A stretch of DNA of 64,000 bases, taken from contig JADJTK010000013.1 of the NCBI GenBank assembly GCA_016711225.1, positions 143,465 through 207,464 on the forward strand. The letters run 5' to 3'. This DNA is from Opitutaceae bacterium. Its GTDB lineage: Bacteria > Verrucomicrobiota > Verrucomicrobiia > Opitutales > Opitutaceae. The notes beneath the pieces were generated by a model. It did no database searches and was not told where the DNA came from. It saw only the letters and a list, made by a program, of their open reading frames with translations. A program made the position numbers and the translations under genes. This document shows positions 8,088-16,270 of this stretch, one piece after another. The number at the start of each line of letters is the position of its first letter. The first letter of the stretch is position 1.

Positions 8088-9014
8088 TTACGCTGCCATG
8101 CGGGCTCTGAAGAATCGGACGACGGCGTCGAGCATGTCGTCCTGGGTGCTCACCACCAGACGAACGAGCGGGTCGGGTTGGACCTCGCGCAGGGCGGCAT
8201 CGCGCGCCTCCCTCCACTCGGCGTGTTGGCGGCGTTCGGTGGCGTTGCGCGGCGAGAGCACGACGATGCGGCCGGCAAGGGGATCGTAGGCGCCGAAGGG
8301 CGCGGAGTCGGGCAGGGCGCGGTCCCAGGGGTCGTCGACCCGGAAACACATCGGTTGATACCGGCGCCGGATCACGCTCCAGCCGTCGGGCACGGGGCGC
8401 GGCGGGAAGTCGCCCAGCCAGAGCAGCACGCTGTGGCGGGGGGCGGCGCGGGCGATGAACTGCCATGGGATCGGCACTTCCGCCGGGGCGTCGATCGCCG
8501 GTGCGGGCCGGCCGAGCAACTCGGCGGCCATGTGCATGATCTGGCTGCGGCCGCGCACCGGGGGTGCGAGATGGTGGCCGTCGGGCGTGACGTGGATCAG
8601 GCCCACGCGGTCGCGGTTCACCGCGCCGAGCAGCGCGACAAGCCCGGCGAGTTCCAGCAACGCCTCGCGCTTGGTGCGCCCGCCGGAGCCGAATTGGAGC
8701 GAGGGTGAGTCCTCGAAGAGGATCAGGACGGATACTTCGCGCTCCTCGACGAACTTCTTGCGGTAGGGCTCGCCCAGGCGCGCGGTGACGTTCCAGTCGA
8801 TGTCGCGCACGTCGTCGCCGAACTCGTATTTCACGACCTGGTCGAACTCCATGCCGCGTCCGCGGAAGGTGGACCGGTACTCGCCGCTCAAGGCCGTTTC
8901 GACCGCATGCTTCACGCGCCACTCCAGGCGGCGCAGGGCCGCGAAGGAGGGCGCAGCCGGCGCGGATGCGCGGGCTGAAGGCTGAAGGCTGAAGGCTGAA
9001 GAGGGGGAGGGCAT
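8088..9014 (-). CDS. DUF58 domain protein of the Bat operon
   Basis: A 308-residue protein starting at the ATG at 9014; longer in-frame starts would overlap the upstream DUF4262 gene. The DUF58 core is clear: RGMEFDQVVKYEFGDDVRDI, followed by DWNVTARLGEPYRKKFVEE and VLILFEDSPSLQFGS, a VWA-like fold typical of proteins encoded beside MoxR ATPases. The N-terminal 20 residues are partly encoded by four perfect 7-base repeats. It lies directly upstream of batA and acts with the MoxR-VWA system, presumably at the cytoplasmic face; the biochemical role is unknown. Confidence 0.92.
   Translation of the reverse strand: MPSPSSAFSLQPSARASAPAAPSFAALRRLEWRVKHAVETALSGEYRSTFRGRGMEFDQVVKYEFGDDVRDIDWNVTARLGEPYRKKFVEEREVSVLILFEDSPSLQFGSGGRTKREALLELAGLVALLGAVNRDRVGLIHVTPDGHHLAPPVRGRSQIMHMAAELLGRPAPAIDAPAEVPIPWQFIARAAPRHSVLLWLGDFPPRPVPDGWSVIRRRYQPMCFRVDDPWDRALPDSAPFGAYDPLAGRIVVLSPRNATERRQHAEWREARDAALREVQPDPLVRLVVSTQDDMLDAVVRFFRARMAA
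8973..9000. repeat. Perfect 7-base tandem repeat (GGCTGAA x4)
   Basis: Four identical heptamers GGCTGAA in the extreme 5' coding region of the DUF58 gene. This is the only perfect array in the window and so probably the youngest and the most likely to vary in copy number. Confidence 0.9.
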
Positions 9015-9058
9015 GGGCGACAAGCGAAGTGCTCCAGAAATCGGATCTCCAGTCGCGT

Positions 9059-9547
9059 TCACCTGATTACTTTTTGCAGGGCTTCGTACCTTCGGTCGTA
9101 GTCGGCATCTCCTGGGAAATGGCCGCTCTTGTCCGGCCATATGACTTGTAGCGAAGGAAAAGGTCTTGGGAGGGAATGGTAGAACCAAATCGCATAGCCT
9201 AGGTAGCCCTTGTATTGCTCGACCGGAATTGTGGAGAACGTACAGGAAAAGGACTCAATGAGTCTATCGGCAGTCGCTCCGGACTGGTAGCATGCGCCGT
9301 GGCGAATTTCGGCAACCGCAGCACTCAAGATTCCGTGTGAGACCTCTTGAGAAAGGCCCATAATCACGAGTTCAGGATGGCCGAACGAGTAGAAGAGCCC
9401 GACAGTAAATGAATACCCCGGATCGTCTGTATTTGTTGTTATATGAACCACGTGCCAGCCATATTCAGCAATATCAGCCAAGAGCTTGCGATCTGAAGCG
9501 TCTTCAGGGGCGCGCAAGTTGAAGTTTTTGAGCGGCATGTGGAACAA
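9059..9547 (-). CDS. DUF4262 domain protein inserted in the Bat operon
   Basis: A 162-residue protein matching the DUF4262 family by its pattern: a Gly-Trp-His opening (IAEYGWHVVHITTNTDDPG), the YSFTVGLFYSFGHPELVIMG block and a later short C-terminal part. DUF4262 proteins are small cytosolic proteins of unknown function scattered by horizontal transfer. The base composition is visibly more A+T-rich than the neighbours. The gene lies between moxR and DUF58, which are adjacent in most Bat operons, so it looks like a later arrival tolerated within the transcript. It starts 12 bases after the moxR stop. Confidence 0.85.
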   Translation of the reverse strand: MFHMPLKNFNLRAPEDASDRKLLADIAEYGWHVVHITTNTDDPGYSFTVGLFYSFGHPELVIMGLSQEVSHGILSAAVAEIRHGACYQSGATADRLIESFSCTFSTIPVEQYKGYLGYAIWFYHSLPRPFPSLQVIWPDKSGHFPGDADYDRRYEALQKVIR

Positions 9548-9559
9548 GGGATCCGTCGC

Positions 9560-10606
9560 TCACGCCGCCGGCACGGGCACCGAGCGCAGCAGATCGCGGA
9601 TTACGGCGTCCGGCGTGAGCTCGGCGGCTTCGGCTTCGTAGGTCAGACCGATGCGGTGACGCAGAATGTCGGGCGCGAGCTCCTGCACCAGCGCCGGCGT
9701 CACGAAGTCCTGCCCGCGCATCCAGGCCAGCGCGCGGGCGCCTTGTAGCAGCGCGAGCGAGGCACGCGGTGAGGCGCCGAAGGTCAGCTGGCGTTGGCCT
9801 TCGAGTTTCGGGTTTCGCGTTTCGGGTTTCGGAAGCGCAGGCGGGGTGGCGACGCCGGTTTTTACGTTCTGCATTCTGCCTTCATCATTCTGCGTTCCCG
9901 CGAGTTCGCGGGTCCCGCGAACGAGCGCGAGGATGTAGCCCTGCACGGCGGGGGAAACATGGATGGCGTCCACTTCCTTGCGCAGTGCGAGCAACTCCGC
10001 GCCGTTGGAAACGGGATGCAGCTCGGGTTGGACCGTCACTGAACCCCAGCGGTCGAGCATTGTGCGCTCCTCCGCGGCGTCGGGGTAGTCAACAATGAGT
10101 TTAAATAGAAAGCGGTCGGTCTGTGCCTCGGGCAGCGGATACGTGCCCTCCTGCTCGATGGGGTTCTGGGTCGCCATCACGAAGAACGGCGAGGGCAACT
10201 GGTGCGAGGTGCCGCCGATGGTGACTTGGCGCTCCTGCATCGCCTCGAGCAGGGCGCTCTGGACCTTGGCCGGGGCGCGGTTGATCTCGTCGGCGAGCAC
10301 GAGGTTGGCGAAGACCGGGCCCTTGTGGACGGTGAACTGGCCGTCGCGCGGCTGGAAGACCATGGTGCCGACGACGTCGCTCGGCAGCAGGTCGGGAGTG
10401 AACTGGATGCGTTCAAACTGCACGCCCAGCGCGCGGCCGAGGCTGCGCACGAGCAGGGTCTTGGCGAGGCCGGGCATGCCTTCGAGCAAGACATGGCCGT
10501 TGGCGAGCAGGGCGACGAGCAGGCGCTCGACCACCGCGTTCTGGCCAATGACGGCCTTGCCGATTTCAGTGCGCAGTTTCTGGGTCCAAACTTGTCCGGA
10601 ATTCAT
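9560..10606 (-). CDS. moxR: MoxR family AAA+ ATPase
   Basis: A 348-residue AAA+ ATPase heading the Bat operon. Walker A is GMPGLAKT, Walker B is LADEINR, and sensor 1 is VMATQNPIEQEGTYPLPEAQ with the MoxR signature extension. The C-terminal lid carries the GASPRAS arginine motif. MoxR proteins act as chaperone-like ATPases that activate VWA partners, here BatA, BatB and DUF58. Residues about 235-269 (TQNDEGRMQNV through PKPETRNPKLEG) have no counterpart in typical MoxR and are encoded by two 7-base repeat arrays that expand the loop before the lid. The gene is divergent from the release-factor-like gene across a 68-base gap, which must hold both promoters. Confidence 0.95.
   Translation of the reverse strand: MNSGQVWTQKLRTEIGKAVIGQNAVVERLLVALLANGHVLLEGMPGLAKTLLVRSLGRALGVQFERIQFTPDLLPSDVVGTMVFQPRDGQFTVHKGPVFANLVLADEINRAPAKVQSALLEAMQERQVTIGGTSHQLPSPFFVMATQNPIEQEGTYPLPEAQTDRFLFKLIVDYPDAAEERTMLDRWGSVTVQPELHPVSNGAELLALRKEVDAIHVSPAVQGYILALVRGTRELAGTQNDEGRMQNVKTGVATPPALPKPETRNPKLEGQRQLTFGASPRASLALLQGARALAWMRGQDFVTPALVQELAPDILRHRIGLTYEAEAAELTPDAVIRDLLRSVPVPAA
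9802..9897. repeat. Two 7-base tandem arrays in frame within moxR
   Basis: Positions 9802-9832 hold heptamers of core GTTTCGG and 9862-9897 hold heptamers of core TTCTGCN. Both are read through in frame and encode an extra loop of about 35 residues in MoxR. Confidence 0.85.
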
Positions 10607-10674
10607 GCGTCTAGGGTTCGAAAGAGTGAGGCAGAATTGACCGCGAAGGGAATCTTTAGTTTCAAGGCAGGTTC

Positions 10675-11091
10675 GTGAGCACGCTCAACGAGTTTTTTTT
10701 CCTGCATGACGACGCCTTGGCCGCCCGCCTGGTGGCGCTTGGCGTCGGCGTGGCCGACTGTGAGGAGCGTTTCATCCTCGGCAGCGGGCCGGGTGGGCAG
10801 AAGATCAATAAGACCTCGTCGACGGTGCAGTTGTCGCACCGGCCCAGCGGGGTGGAGATCCGGATGCAGCGCGAGCGCACGCAAACGCGCAACCGTGAGC
10901 TGGCGTGGGCCGAGTTGGCCACGAAGCTGGAGGAGAAGCGCCGGGTGGAGGTGGCGGTGGTGCGCGACGCACGGGAATTAGAACGGCGGCGAACCCGGCA
11001 GCGTTCGCGCGGTCAGAAGGCACGAGTTCTGCAGGGCAAGAAACACCGGGCGAAGCGCAAATCCGCGCGACGTGGGGGATTTGAAGAATGA
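10675..11091 (+). CDS. Class I release-factor-like protein (RF-1 domain with GGQ)
   Basis: A 138-residue protein starting at a GTG. It carries the peptidyl-tRNA hydrolysis motif in the context GSGPGGQKINKTSSTVQ, followed by the RF-1 domain strands SHRPSGVEIRMQRERTQT and a strongly basic C-terminal tail (GKKHRAKRKSARRGG). It lacks the codon-recognition domains of RF1/RF2, so it belongs with short GGQ proteins such as ArfB/YaeJ or the mitochondrial mtRF-R type that rescue stalled ribosomes. Which subgroup applies cannot be settled by eye. The stop overlaps the next gene's ATG by four bases. Confidence 0.88.
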   Translation: MSTLNEFFFLHDDALAARLVALGVGVADCEERFILGSGPGGQKINKTSSTVQLSHRPSGVEIRMQRERTQTRNRELAWAELATKLEEKRRVEVAVVRDARELERRRTRQRSRGQKARVLQGKKHRAKRKSARRGGFEE

Positions 11092-11472
11092 AAACACCAA
11101 TCATTGTCGGGCTGGGCATGATGGCACTGCTGCTGGGCGGCTGTGTCGTTGGGAACCAGTTGCTGCCCGAGGGCACGTTGGCTCCGACCGAGGATCCGGC
11201 GGGCGAAGTGCGTGTGCGTATCGAATCGCACCCGAGCGGGGCCTTGATCGTGATGGGCGGCCAGGTGGTCGGCCATGCGCCGCTGGAGGTATTGCTGCCG
11301 GTGAGTCGCCTTGGGCTTTTTTCCGGAATCGACGACGGTGCGGGCGCGGTTCCGCGCCGAGGACGAGCGTTATGGTGGCGCGCAGACCGTGAGCGCGAAT
11401 TTCACGGTGCAGCAGAAGGTGCCCGCGGTGGTACGCTTCACTCCGGCCGGGTTTACGTGGGTCGCCCGGTGA
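11088..11472 (+). CDS. PEGA-domain lipoprotein, frameshifted at a T-run
   Basis: The N-terminus MKTPIIVGLGMMALLLGGC is a lipoprotein signal with lipobox LLGGC. A PEGA-like domain (VRIESHPSGALIVMGGQVVG, then APLEVLLPVSRLG) follows. After six T bases at 11317-11322 the open frame becomes nonsense. The adjacent frame continues sensibly as TVRARFRAEDERYGGAQTVS and then VQQKVPAVVRFTPAGFTW, and stops at 11470-11472. Removing one T restores a protein of about 127 residues. This could be a sequence error, a decayed gene, or slippage at the homopolymer. The left frame alone would otherwise stop at 11507. It is translationally coupled to the release-factor-like gene. Confidence 0.8.
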
Positions 11473-11598
11473 GGTGCGGGTGGGGCTCAGGGCCCAGTGA
11501 GCAGTGAACGACTGTTCGAGGAGCAAGTGGCCTGTGCTGCGGGGCGACGACGGAAAGGCGTCGCAAGCAACGCCCCGACGATGAATGGGCGGTTCGCT

Positions 11599-11623
11599 GT
11601 AGGGGCGGCGCTTGCGCCGCCTC
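11599..11623. repeat. Small palindrome (REP-like) between converging genes
   Basis: The sequence GGCGGCGCTTGCGCCGCC is a near-perfect 18-base palindrome preceded by GTAGG. A short 7-base array of core CAGTGAN precedes it at 11487-11515. It lies between the converging lipoprotein and DEAD-box genes, the usual place for REP elements. Confidence 0.6.
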
Positions 11624-11633
11624 AAGGGAGCCG

Positions 11634-12937
11634 TCACCGCATCCGGCGGCCGACGGGCAGACGCAAGGGGCGGTCGGGCTTGGCCGGAGCGGCCGCGGCA
11701 CGGGCGGCGGCTTCGCGCAGCTTGTCCTTCTTGCTCTTGCGCTTGCCTTTGACGCCACCACCGGCCGGCGACACCGGCGGGGCCGGAACCTCGAGATCCT
11801 CCGGCTCAAAACCCTCGATCTGCTCGCGTGGGATGTGGAGGTTGTGGGTCTTCTCGATGAGCTCGAAATGGGTGTGCGTCGAGGCGCTGACGAAGCTGAC
11901 GGCGATGCCCGTCTCGCCCGCACGGCCGGTGCGGCCGATGCGGTGGGTGTAGTCGACGGCCGAACGCGGCAGGTCGAAGTTCACCACCACGGGCAGTCGC
12001 ACGATGTCGATACCGCGGGAGGCGAGGTCGGTGACGACGAGCACGCCGACCTTGGCCTCTTTGAAGCGGGCCAGCGCGGCGGTGCGGGCGCCTTGGCTGA
12101 GCTCGCCGTGGAAGGCCCAGGCGTCGAGGTCGGCCTTGCGCAATTTCTCGGCGATGTGCTCGGTGGCGTACTTGGTGGCGACAAAGACGAGAACCCGGGT
12201 CCATCCATTGGACTGGATGAGGTGGCGCAGCAGTTGGGTGCGCCGGGGCGGGTCGACCTCGATGGCACGCTGGAGGATGACGGGCTGGGCGGCCGGCGCG
12301 GTTTCCCCTTCGAAGCGGGTGGGGGAGCGGAGGAGCTTCTCGGCCAGGGCGCGGACCTCGGTTGGGAAGGTGGCGGAGAAGAGTAGATTCTGGCGACGGC
12401 TGGGGAGGAGGCGCAGGATGCGGTTGAGCTCGTCGGTGAAGCCCATGTCGAGGAGCCGGTCGGCCTCGTCGAGCACGAGGGTGGAGACGGCGGCGAGGGA
12501 CAGGGCGTTGTGCTCGACGATATCGATCAGGCGTCCCGGGGTGGCCACGATGACGTCGGCGCCGCCGCGCAAGGACATCATCTGCGGGTTGATCGAAACG
12601 CCGCCGAAGAGGGGCATGATCTTGAGGGCCGGCAGTGGCAGATGGCGCCCGTAGTTGCGGAAGGCTGTGGTGATCTGGGCGGCAAGCTCACGGGTGGGCG
12701 CGAGGACCAGTGCGCGAACGAAGCGGCCACGTTCCCGGGGGCTGGCGGCGAGTTGCTGGAGAATGGGCAGGGCGAAGGCGGCGGTTTTGCCCGAGCCGGT
12801 CTGGGCCGAGGCCCAAACGTCTTCCCTTGTAGGATCGCCGGGATCACGGCGGTTTGCACCGGCGTAGCCGTCAGGTAATTCAGTTCGGCGACGGCTTGGG
12901 TGAGGGGGGCGATGAGGCCCAGGGAGGAAAACGGCAT
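11634..12937 (-). CDS. DEAD-box RNA helicase (RhlE-like), frameshifted near the 5' end
   Basis: The start is the ATG at 12937 (MPFSSLGLIAPLTQAVAELN), which leads into the Q motif YLTATPVQTAVIPAILQGK. At about 12822-12826 one base seems to be missing, and the protein continues in the neighbouring frame. There it has motif I AQTGSGKTAAF, Ia PTRELAAQI, Ib TPGRLID, motif II VLDEADRLLDMGF, motif III SATFP, motif V TDLASRGIDI and motif VI HRIGRTGRAG. The C-terminal tail (GGVKGKRKSKKDKLREAAAR) is basic, as in RhlE-type helicases that remodel rRNA or mRNA. The frame downstream of the shift stays open to an ATG at 13064, but that N-terminus is meaningless. A single-base consensus error is the likeliest cause. 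Confidence 0.88.
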
Positions 12938-13131
12938 CTCCCAGCGATGGAGCGGTGCGCCGGGTTTTGAAACGCAAAAGCGAGTCCTTGGCGCATTCGG
13001 AGCGGGGCGGAGTAGGGATGGCGCAGTGCGAGGCCTGAAAGGGGGGCGGGCGAGGGCTGGGCAAAGTTGCCGTGCGCGAGGGCTTGCCAGCGCCAGTCCC
13101 GGTCTCTTACTTCGCCGACCCTCTTCCAACC

Positions 13132-14349
13132 ATGGCCCGCATCGTCCAGAAATTCGGCGGCACGTCCGTCGGTGATATTGAGCGCATCAAGCGCGTCGCC
13201 CTGCGCATCAAAGAATGGCGCGACCAGGGTAACGAACTCGTGATCGTGGTCTCCGCCCGTGCGGGCGTGACCAACGAACTCATCGCCAAAGCCAAAGCCA
13301 TCACGCCGCATCCCGATGATCGCGAGATGGACATGCTGCTGGCCATCGGCGAACAGGAGACCATCGCCCTCACCGCCATGGCGCTGCATGCCATCGGCGT
13401 GCCGGCTGTGTCGCGCACCGGCCAGCAGGCGGGCATCGTCACCGACTTCTTTCATACGAAGGCCAAGATCAAGCGCTTCGACTCCTCGCCGCTGAACGCC
13501 GACCTCGCCGCGGGCAAGGTCGTGATCGTCGCCGGTTTCCAAGGCGTGAATGAGGAGGGAGAAACAACTACCCTCGGGCGCGGCGGCTCCGATCTCACCG
13601 CCATTGCGGTGGCTCATGTGGTCAAGGCGGACATCTGCCAGATCTACACCGATGTCGACGGCGTCTACACCGCCGATCCCCGCGCCGTGCCGAATGCGAG
13701 CAAGATCCAGGAGATTTCCTATGACGAGATGCTCGAGCTCGCCAGCTCCGGCTCGAAGGTCATGCAGTCCCGCTCCGTCGAGTTCGCCCACAAATACGGC
13801 GTCGATTTCGAAGTTCGCTCCAGTTTCAACAACAACCCCGGTACCATCGTGAAGGCAGAAACCAAGTCCATGGAAGATGTCGTTGTCCGCGGCGTGGCCG
13901 TCGACAAGGACCAGGCAAAGATTTTCATCAGCGAGATTCCCGACAAGCCGGGTACGGCCGCCAAGGTCTTCCGCGCGCTTGCCGACGCTGCGATCATCGT
14001 CGACATGATCGTGCAGAACATGGGCCGCGACGGCGTGGCCAATCTCACCTTCACCGTGCCGAAGACCGAGACGCACAAGGCGCAGACGCTCGTCGCCAAA
14101 GTCCTCGCCGAAGTCGGCGGCGGCAAGGTCGAGGTCTTTGAGAACACCGCCAAGCTCTCCATCGTCGGCGTGGGCATGAAGACCCACTCCGGTGTGGCTG
14201 CGACGCTGTTCCAGTCGCTGGCCGCGCAGGGCATCAACATCGACCTGATCAGCACCTCGGAGATCAAGATCTCGGTGACGGTTGACGCCGCCCGGGTGGA
14301 CGACGCCCAGCGCGCCGTGCACACCTCGTTCGGTTTGGACAAGGCGTAA
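13132..14349 (+). CDS. lysC: Aspartate kinase
   Basis: A 405-residue aspartokinase from the ATG at 13132 (MARIVQKFGGTSVGD); an in-frame ATG at 13072 lacks homology before this point. It phosphorylates aspartate, the first step to lysine, threonine and methionine and to diaminopimelate for the cell wall. The kinase domain has KFGGTSV at the start and GRGGSDLTAIAVA plus YTDVDGVYTADPR in the middle. Two C-terminal ACT domains follow (from about residue 265: VAVDKDQAKIFISEIPDKPG and LSIVGVGMKTHSGVAA), which normally bind the inhibitory amino acids. It is transcribed alone and followed by a strong terminator. Confidence 0.97.
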   Translation: MARIVQKFGGTSVGDIERIKRVALRIKEWRDQGNELVIVVSARAGVTNELIAKAKAITPHPDDREMDMLLAIGEQETIALTAMALHAIGVPAVSRTGQQAGIVTDFFHTKAKIKRFDSSPLNADLAAGKVVIVAGFQGVNEEGETTTLGRGGSDLTAIAVAHVVKADICQIYTDVDGVYTADPRAVPNASKIQEISYDEMLELASSGSKVMQSRSVEFAHKYGVDFEVRSSFNNNPGTIVKAETKSMEDVVVRGVAVDKDQAKIFISEIPDKPGTAAKVFRALADAAIIVDMIVQNMGRDGVANLTFTVPKTETHKAQTLVAKVLAEVGGGKVEVFENTAKLSIVGVGMKTHSGVAATLFQSLAAQGINIDLISTSEIKISVTVDAARVDDAQRAVHTSFGLDKA

Positions 14350-14353
14350 GGAC

Positions 14354-14388
14354 AGTAGTGAGCAGCGGGTAGCGAATAGCGAGCATCC
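14354..14388. repeat. 7-base tandem array, TAGCGAN type
   Basis: Five heptamers (AGTAGTG, GGTAGCG, AATAGCG and relatives) in exact register lie between the lysC stop and its terminator. The same core recurs in the composite array inside znuA at 18064-18092. Confidence 0.75.
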
Positions 14389-14401
14389 CGAAATCCATTT
14401 C

Positions 14402-14435
14402 AAGGCCCGGAGCGCTTCGGCGGCCGGGCCTTTTT
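14402..14435 (+). terminator. Rho-independent terminator of lysC
   Basis: A G+C-rich stem with arms AAGGCCCGG and CCGGGCC closes a loop and is followed by five T residues. Confidence 0.85.
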
Positions 14436-14463
14436 GTGGCCGGCGAACCGAGGCGTGGGCCAC

Positions 14464-14525
14464 TGTGGGAGCGAGCTTGCTCGCGACGCTCCTCGCTGGA
14501 GGTCGGGTGCAAGCACCCTCCCACA
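14464..14525. repeat. REP pair (family B), head to head
   Basis: Two elements of type GTGGGAGCGAGCTTGCTCGC face each other (14464-14487 and, inverted, 14502-14525), each with its own internal hairpin. The layout is that of a BIME-type REP pair and the sequence closely resembles REP elements known from pseudomonads. Confidence 0.8.
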
Positions 14526-14546
14526 ATCGGAGCAGGCAGAATGCAG

Positions 14547-14581
14547 CTCACCGCCCACCGACCACGGCCCACCGAACACCG
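14547..14581. repeat. 7-base tandem array, CCCACCG type
   Basis: Five heptamers (CTCACCG, CCCACCG, ACCACGG and relatives) lie just downstream of the znuB stop codon. Confidence 0.65.
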
Positions 14582-14591
14582 CCCCTCGCCA

Positions 14592-15476
14592 TCACTCCGC
14601 GGTGTGGCGCACGGCCTTGCCTTCGCGACGGCTGCGCAGCACCCGGGCGATCACGCCGTAGCGCGGGCTCACCAGCGCTGACACCAGGAAACAAACACCG
14701 AGGCTGAGCACGATCGTCGCGCCGCTCGGCAACCCGGCGTGGTAGCTCACGAAGATGCCGACCACCGAGCCGACCACCGCGGTGACGGCGGAGACGGCGA
14801 GCATCGTCGGCAACCGGTCGCACCAGAGGTAGGCGGTGACGGCCGGCAACAGGAACAATCCGAGCGAGAGCACGATGCCCATCGCCTGCAGCGCGGCCAC
14901 GAGGTTGACCACGCAGAGCGCGAGAATGCCCAGATGCGTGAGCCCGCCATGGCCGCCAGTGGCGCGATGGAAGATCGGGTCGAAGGTCTCCAATACGATG
15001 CTGCGGTAGAAGACGAGGAAGACGGTGAGCGTGAGCCCGGCCGCGGCTCCAGCCAGGGCGACATCGGTGCGGCCCACGCCGAGGATGTTGCCGAAAAGAA
15101 AATGCATGAGGTCGATGCGTGTCGGCAGTTTGCTCACGAGGACCACGCCGGCGGCGAAGAACACGAGGAAGATCGAGCCGAACGCGGCGTCCTCCTTCAC
15201 GCGCGTGAGCCGGCTGACGAGACCACTGCCCAGCGCGGTGAGCAGGCCGGCGAGCAGCGCGCCCACCAGGAGGGCGGGCAGGCTGGGGCCGAAAATCAGG
15301 TACGCCACGCCGATGCCCGGCAGCAGGGAGTGGGAGAGGGCGTCGCCCATGAGCGCGAGCCGCCGCAACACGAGGATGCAGCCCAGCAGCCCGCCGCTAA
15401 GCCCGAGCAGCACCGCGACCAGCAGGCCGCGCTGCATGAACTCGTACCGGAAAGGCTCGATGAGGAAGTCGATCAT
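14592..15476 (-). CDS. znuB: Zinc/manganese ABC transporter permease
   Basis: A 294-residue polytopic membrane protein of the ABC-3 family, the channel of the metal importer. About eight hydrophobic segments are visible, beginning LLVAVLLGLSGGLLGCILVL. The family landmark is ALMGDALSHSLLPGIGVAYL, where the permease contacts the ATPase. The C-terminus ends in a short charged tail. Its ATG overlaps the stop of the preceding gene (ATGA). The ATPase and binding protein lie upstream on the same strand, but two unrelated genes separate ATPase and permease. Confidence 0.93.
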   Translation of the reverse strand: MIDFLIEPFRYEFMQRGLLVAVLLGLSGGLLGCILVLRRLALMGDALSHSLLPGIGVAYLIFGPSLPALLVGALLAGLLTALGSGLVSRLTRVKEDAAFGSIFLVFFAAGVVLVSKLPTRIDLMHFLFGNILGVGRTDVALAGAAAGLTLTVFLVFYRSIVLETFDPIFHRATGGHGGLTHLGILALCVVNLVAALQAMGIVLSLGLFLLPAVTAYLWCDRLPTMLAVSAVTAVVGSVVGIFVSYHAGLPSGATIVLSLGVCFLVSALVSPRYGVIARVLRSRREGKAVRHTAE

Positions 15477-16270
15477 GGGGCGGGTGTGGCTCTTGGCCTG
15501 GACGTTTCTGGAGCCCTATCTGTAGGTGCTTTCTCGGGTGACGAATGATCCAGCTTCCATTTTCGTTCCACTTCCCGCGTTCGCCTCCGAGCGTCGAAGT
15601 AGGAGTCTGGAAGGTCTTTCCCCTCTTTCTCCCACCAGTCGTGATAGGCTTTAGCGTCCCACCAGAAGTCTTTGCCGGTCTGCATACGTAGTGCGTCCAC
15701 GCAATGGACAACGGTACAGGCGACAGTCCTCCCCTCGCCTAGGTTCGAATAGCTTCCAAGTGCGGCGATCAATAGTGGAACGGCTTCTTTGCTGCCGTGT
15801 GTGGTGAAAAATAGGAATGCCTCATGTTTTGAACCAGAGTCGCAGCGGAGCTCTGCCATCGACTCTCGCCATCTTCTGCGCTCCTCATCGGCTAGGACGA
15901 CAACAGCGAACTGCTGGGAACGGGAGATGAACGCAGATCCTTCAGTATATCCATCCTTCGTGACATGGACAGAGGTTGTATCCTGATCTTGCATCTGAAG
16001 ACATGCAATGCCTTCGGTATTCGACCGATAGGCGAGCGCGTGAGCCGTCTCATCTCCCAGGCGGATCGTCGCGTCGGGCAGATGGTCTCCCTGTTCATCA
16101 ACCACAATAAGCTCCACGGTCGGCTCTCGTTCTTCGACAGAAGCAACCTTGGCGTTTGTGACGGCGTCGATTGCCCAGGTTCCCAATTCGGAGAAGAGCT
16201 CGCTCCCACGCCCGAGGCGAAGGGCGACAACCTTTCCGGTTCGCTTGCTGTGGAAGGTGAGCTTGCTCAC
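15473..16270 (-). CDS. Uncharacterised protein wedged in the metal-importer operon
   Basis: A 265-residue protein I do not recognise. Residues about 50-125 look like a carboxypeptidase-regulatory-type beta-sandwich (VELIVVDEQGDHLPDATIRL, NTEGIACLQMQDQDTTSVHV, TKDGYTEG). Residues about 160-235 look like one or two HEAT-type helical repeats (GSKEAVPLLIAALGSYSNLG, then DALRMQTGKDFWWDAKAYHD). A Lys/Pro/Arg-rich tail follows. There is no signal peptide in the frame as it stands, although the preceding gene encodes a lipoprotein. The base composition is more A+T-rich than the importer genes. It overlaps both neighbours by four bases. These features suggest a recent insertion that preserved translational coupling. 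Confidence 0.65.
   Translation of the reverse strand: MSKLTFHSKRTGKVVALRLGRGSELFSELGTWAIDAVTNAKVASVEEREPTVELIVVDEQGDHLPDATIRLGDETAHALAYRSNTEGIACLQMQDQDTTSVHVTKDGYTEGSAFISRSQQFAVVVLADEERRRWRESMAELRCDSGSKHEAFLFFTTHGSKEAVPLLIAALGSYSNLGEGRTVACTVVHCVDALRMQTGKDFWWDAKAYHDWWEKEGKDLPDSYFDARRRTREVERKWKLDHSSPEKAPTDRAPETSRPRATPAP

Noticed and set aside
12880..14526. 548-codon minus-strand frame opposite lysC
   Set aside because: It is a shadow of the aspartate kinase gene; the sense strand has a complete, motif-rich protein and a terminator.
15735..15760. tRNA T-loop-like string GGTTCGAAT
   Set aside because: It lies in a coding region and lacks a cloverleaf around it. No tRNA gene was found in the window.
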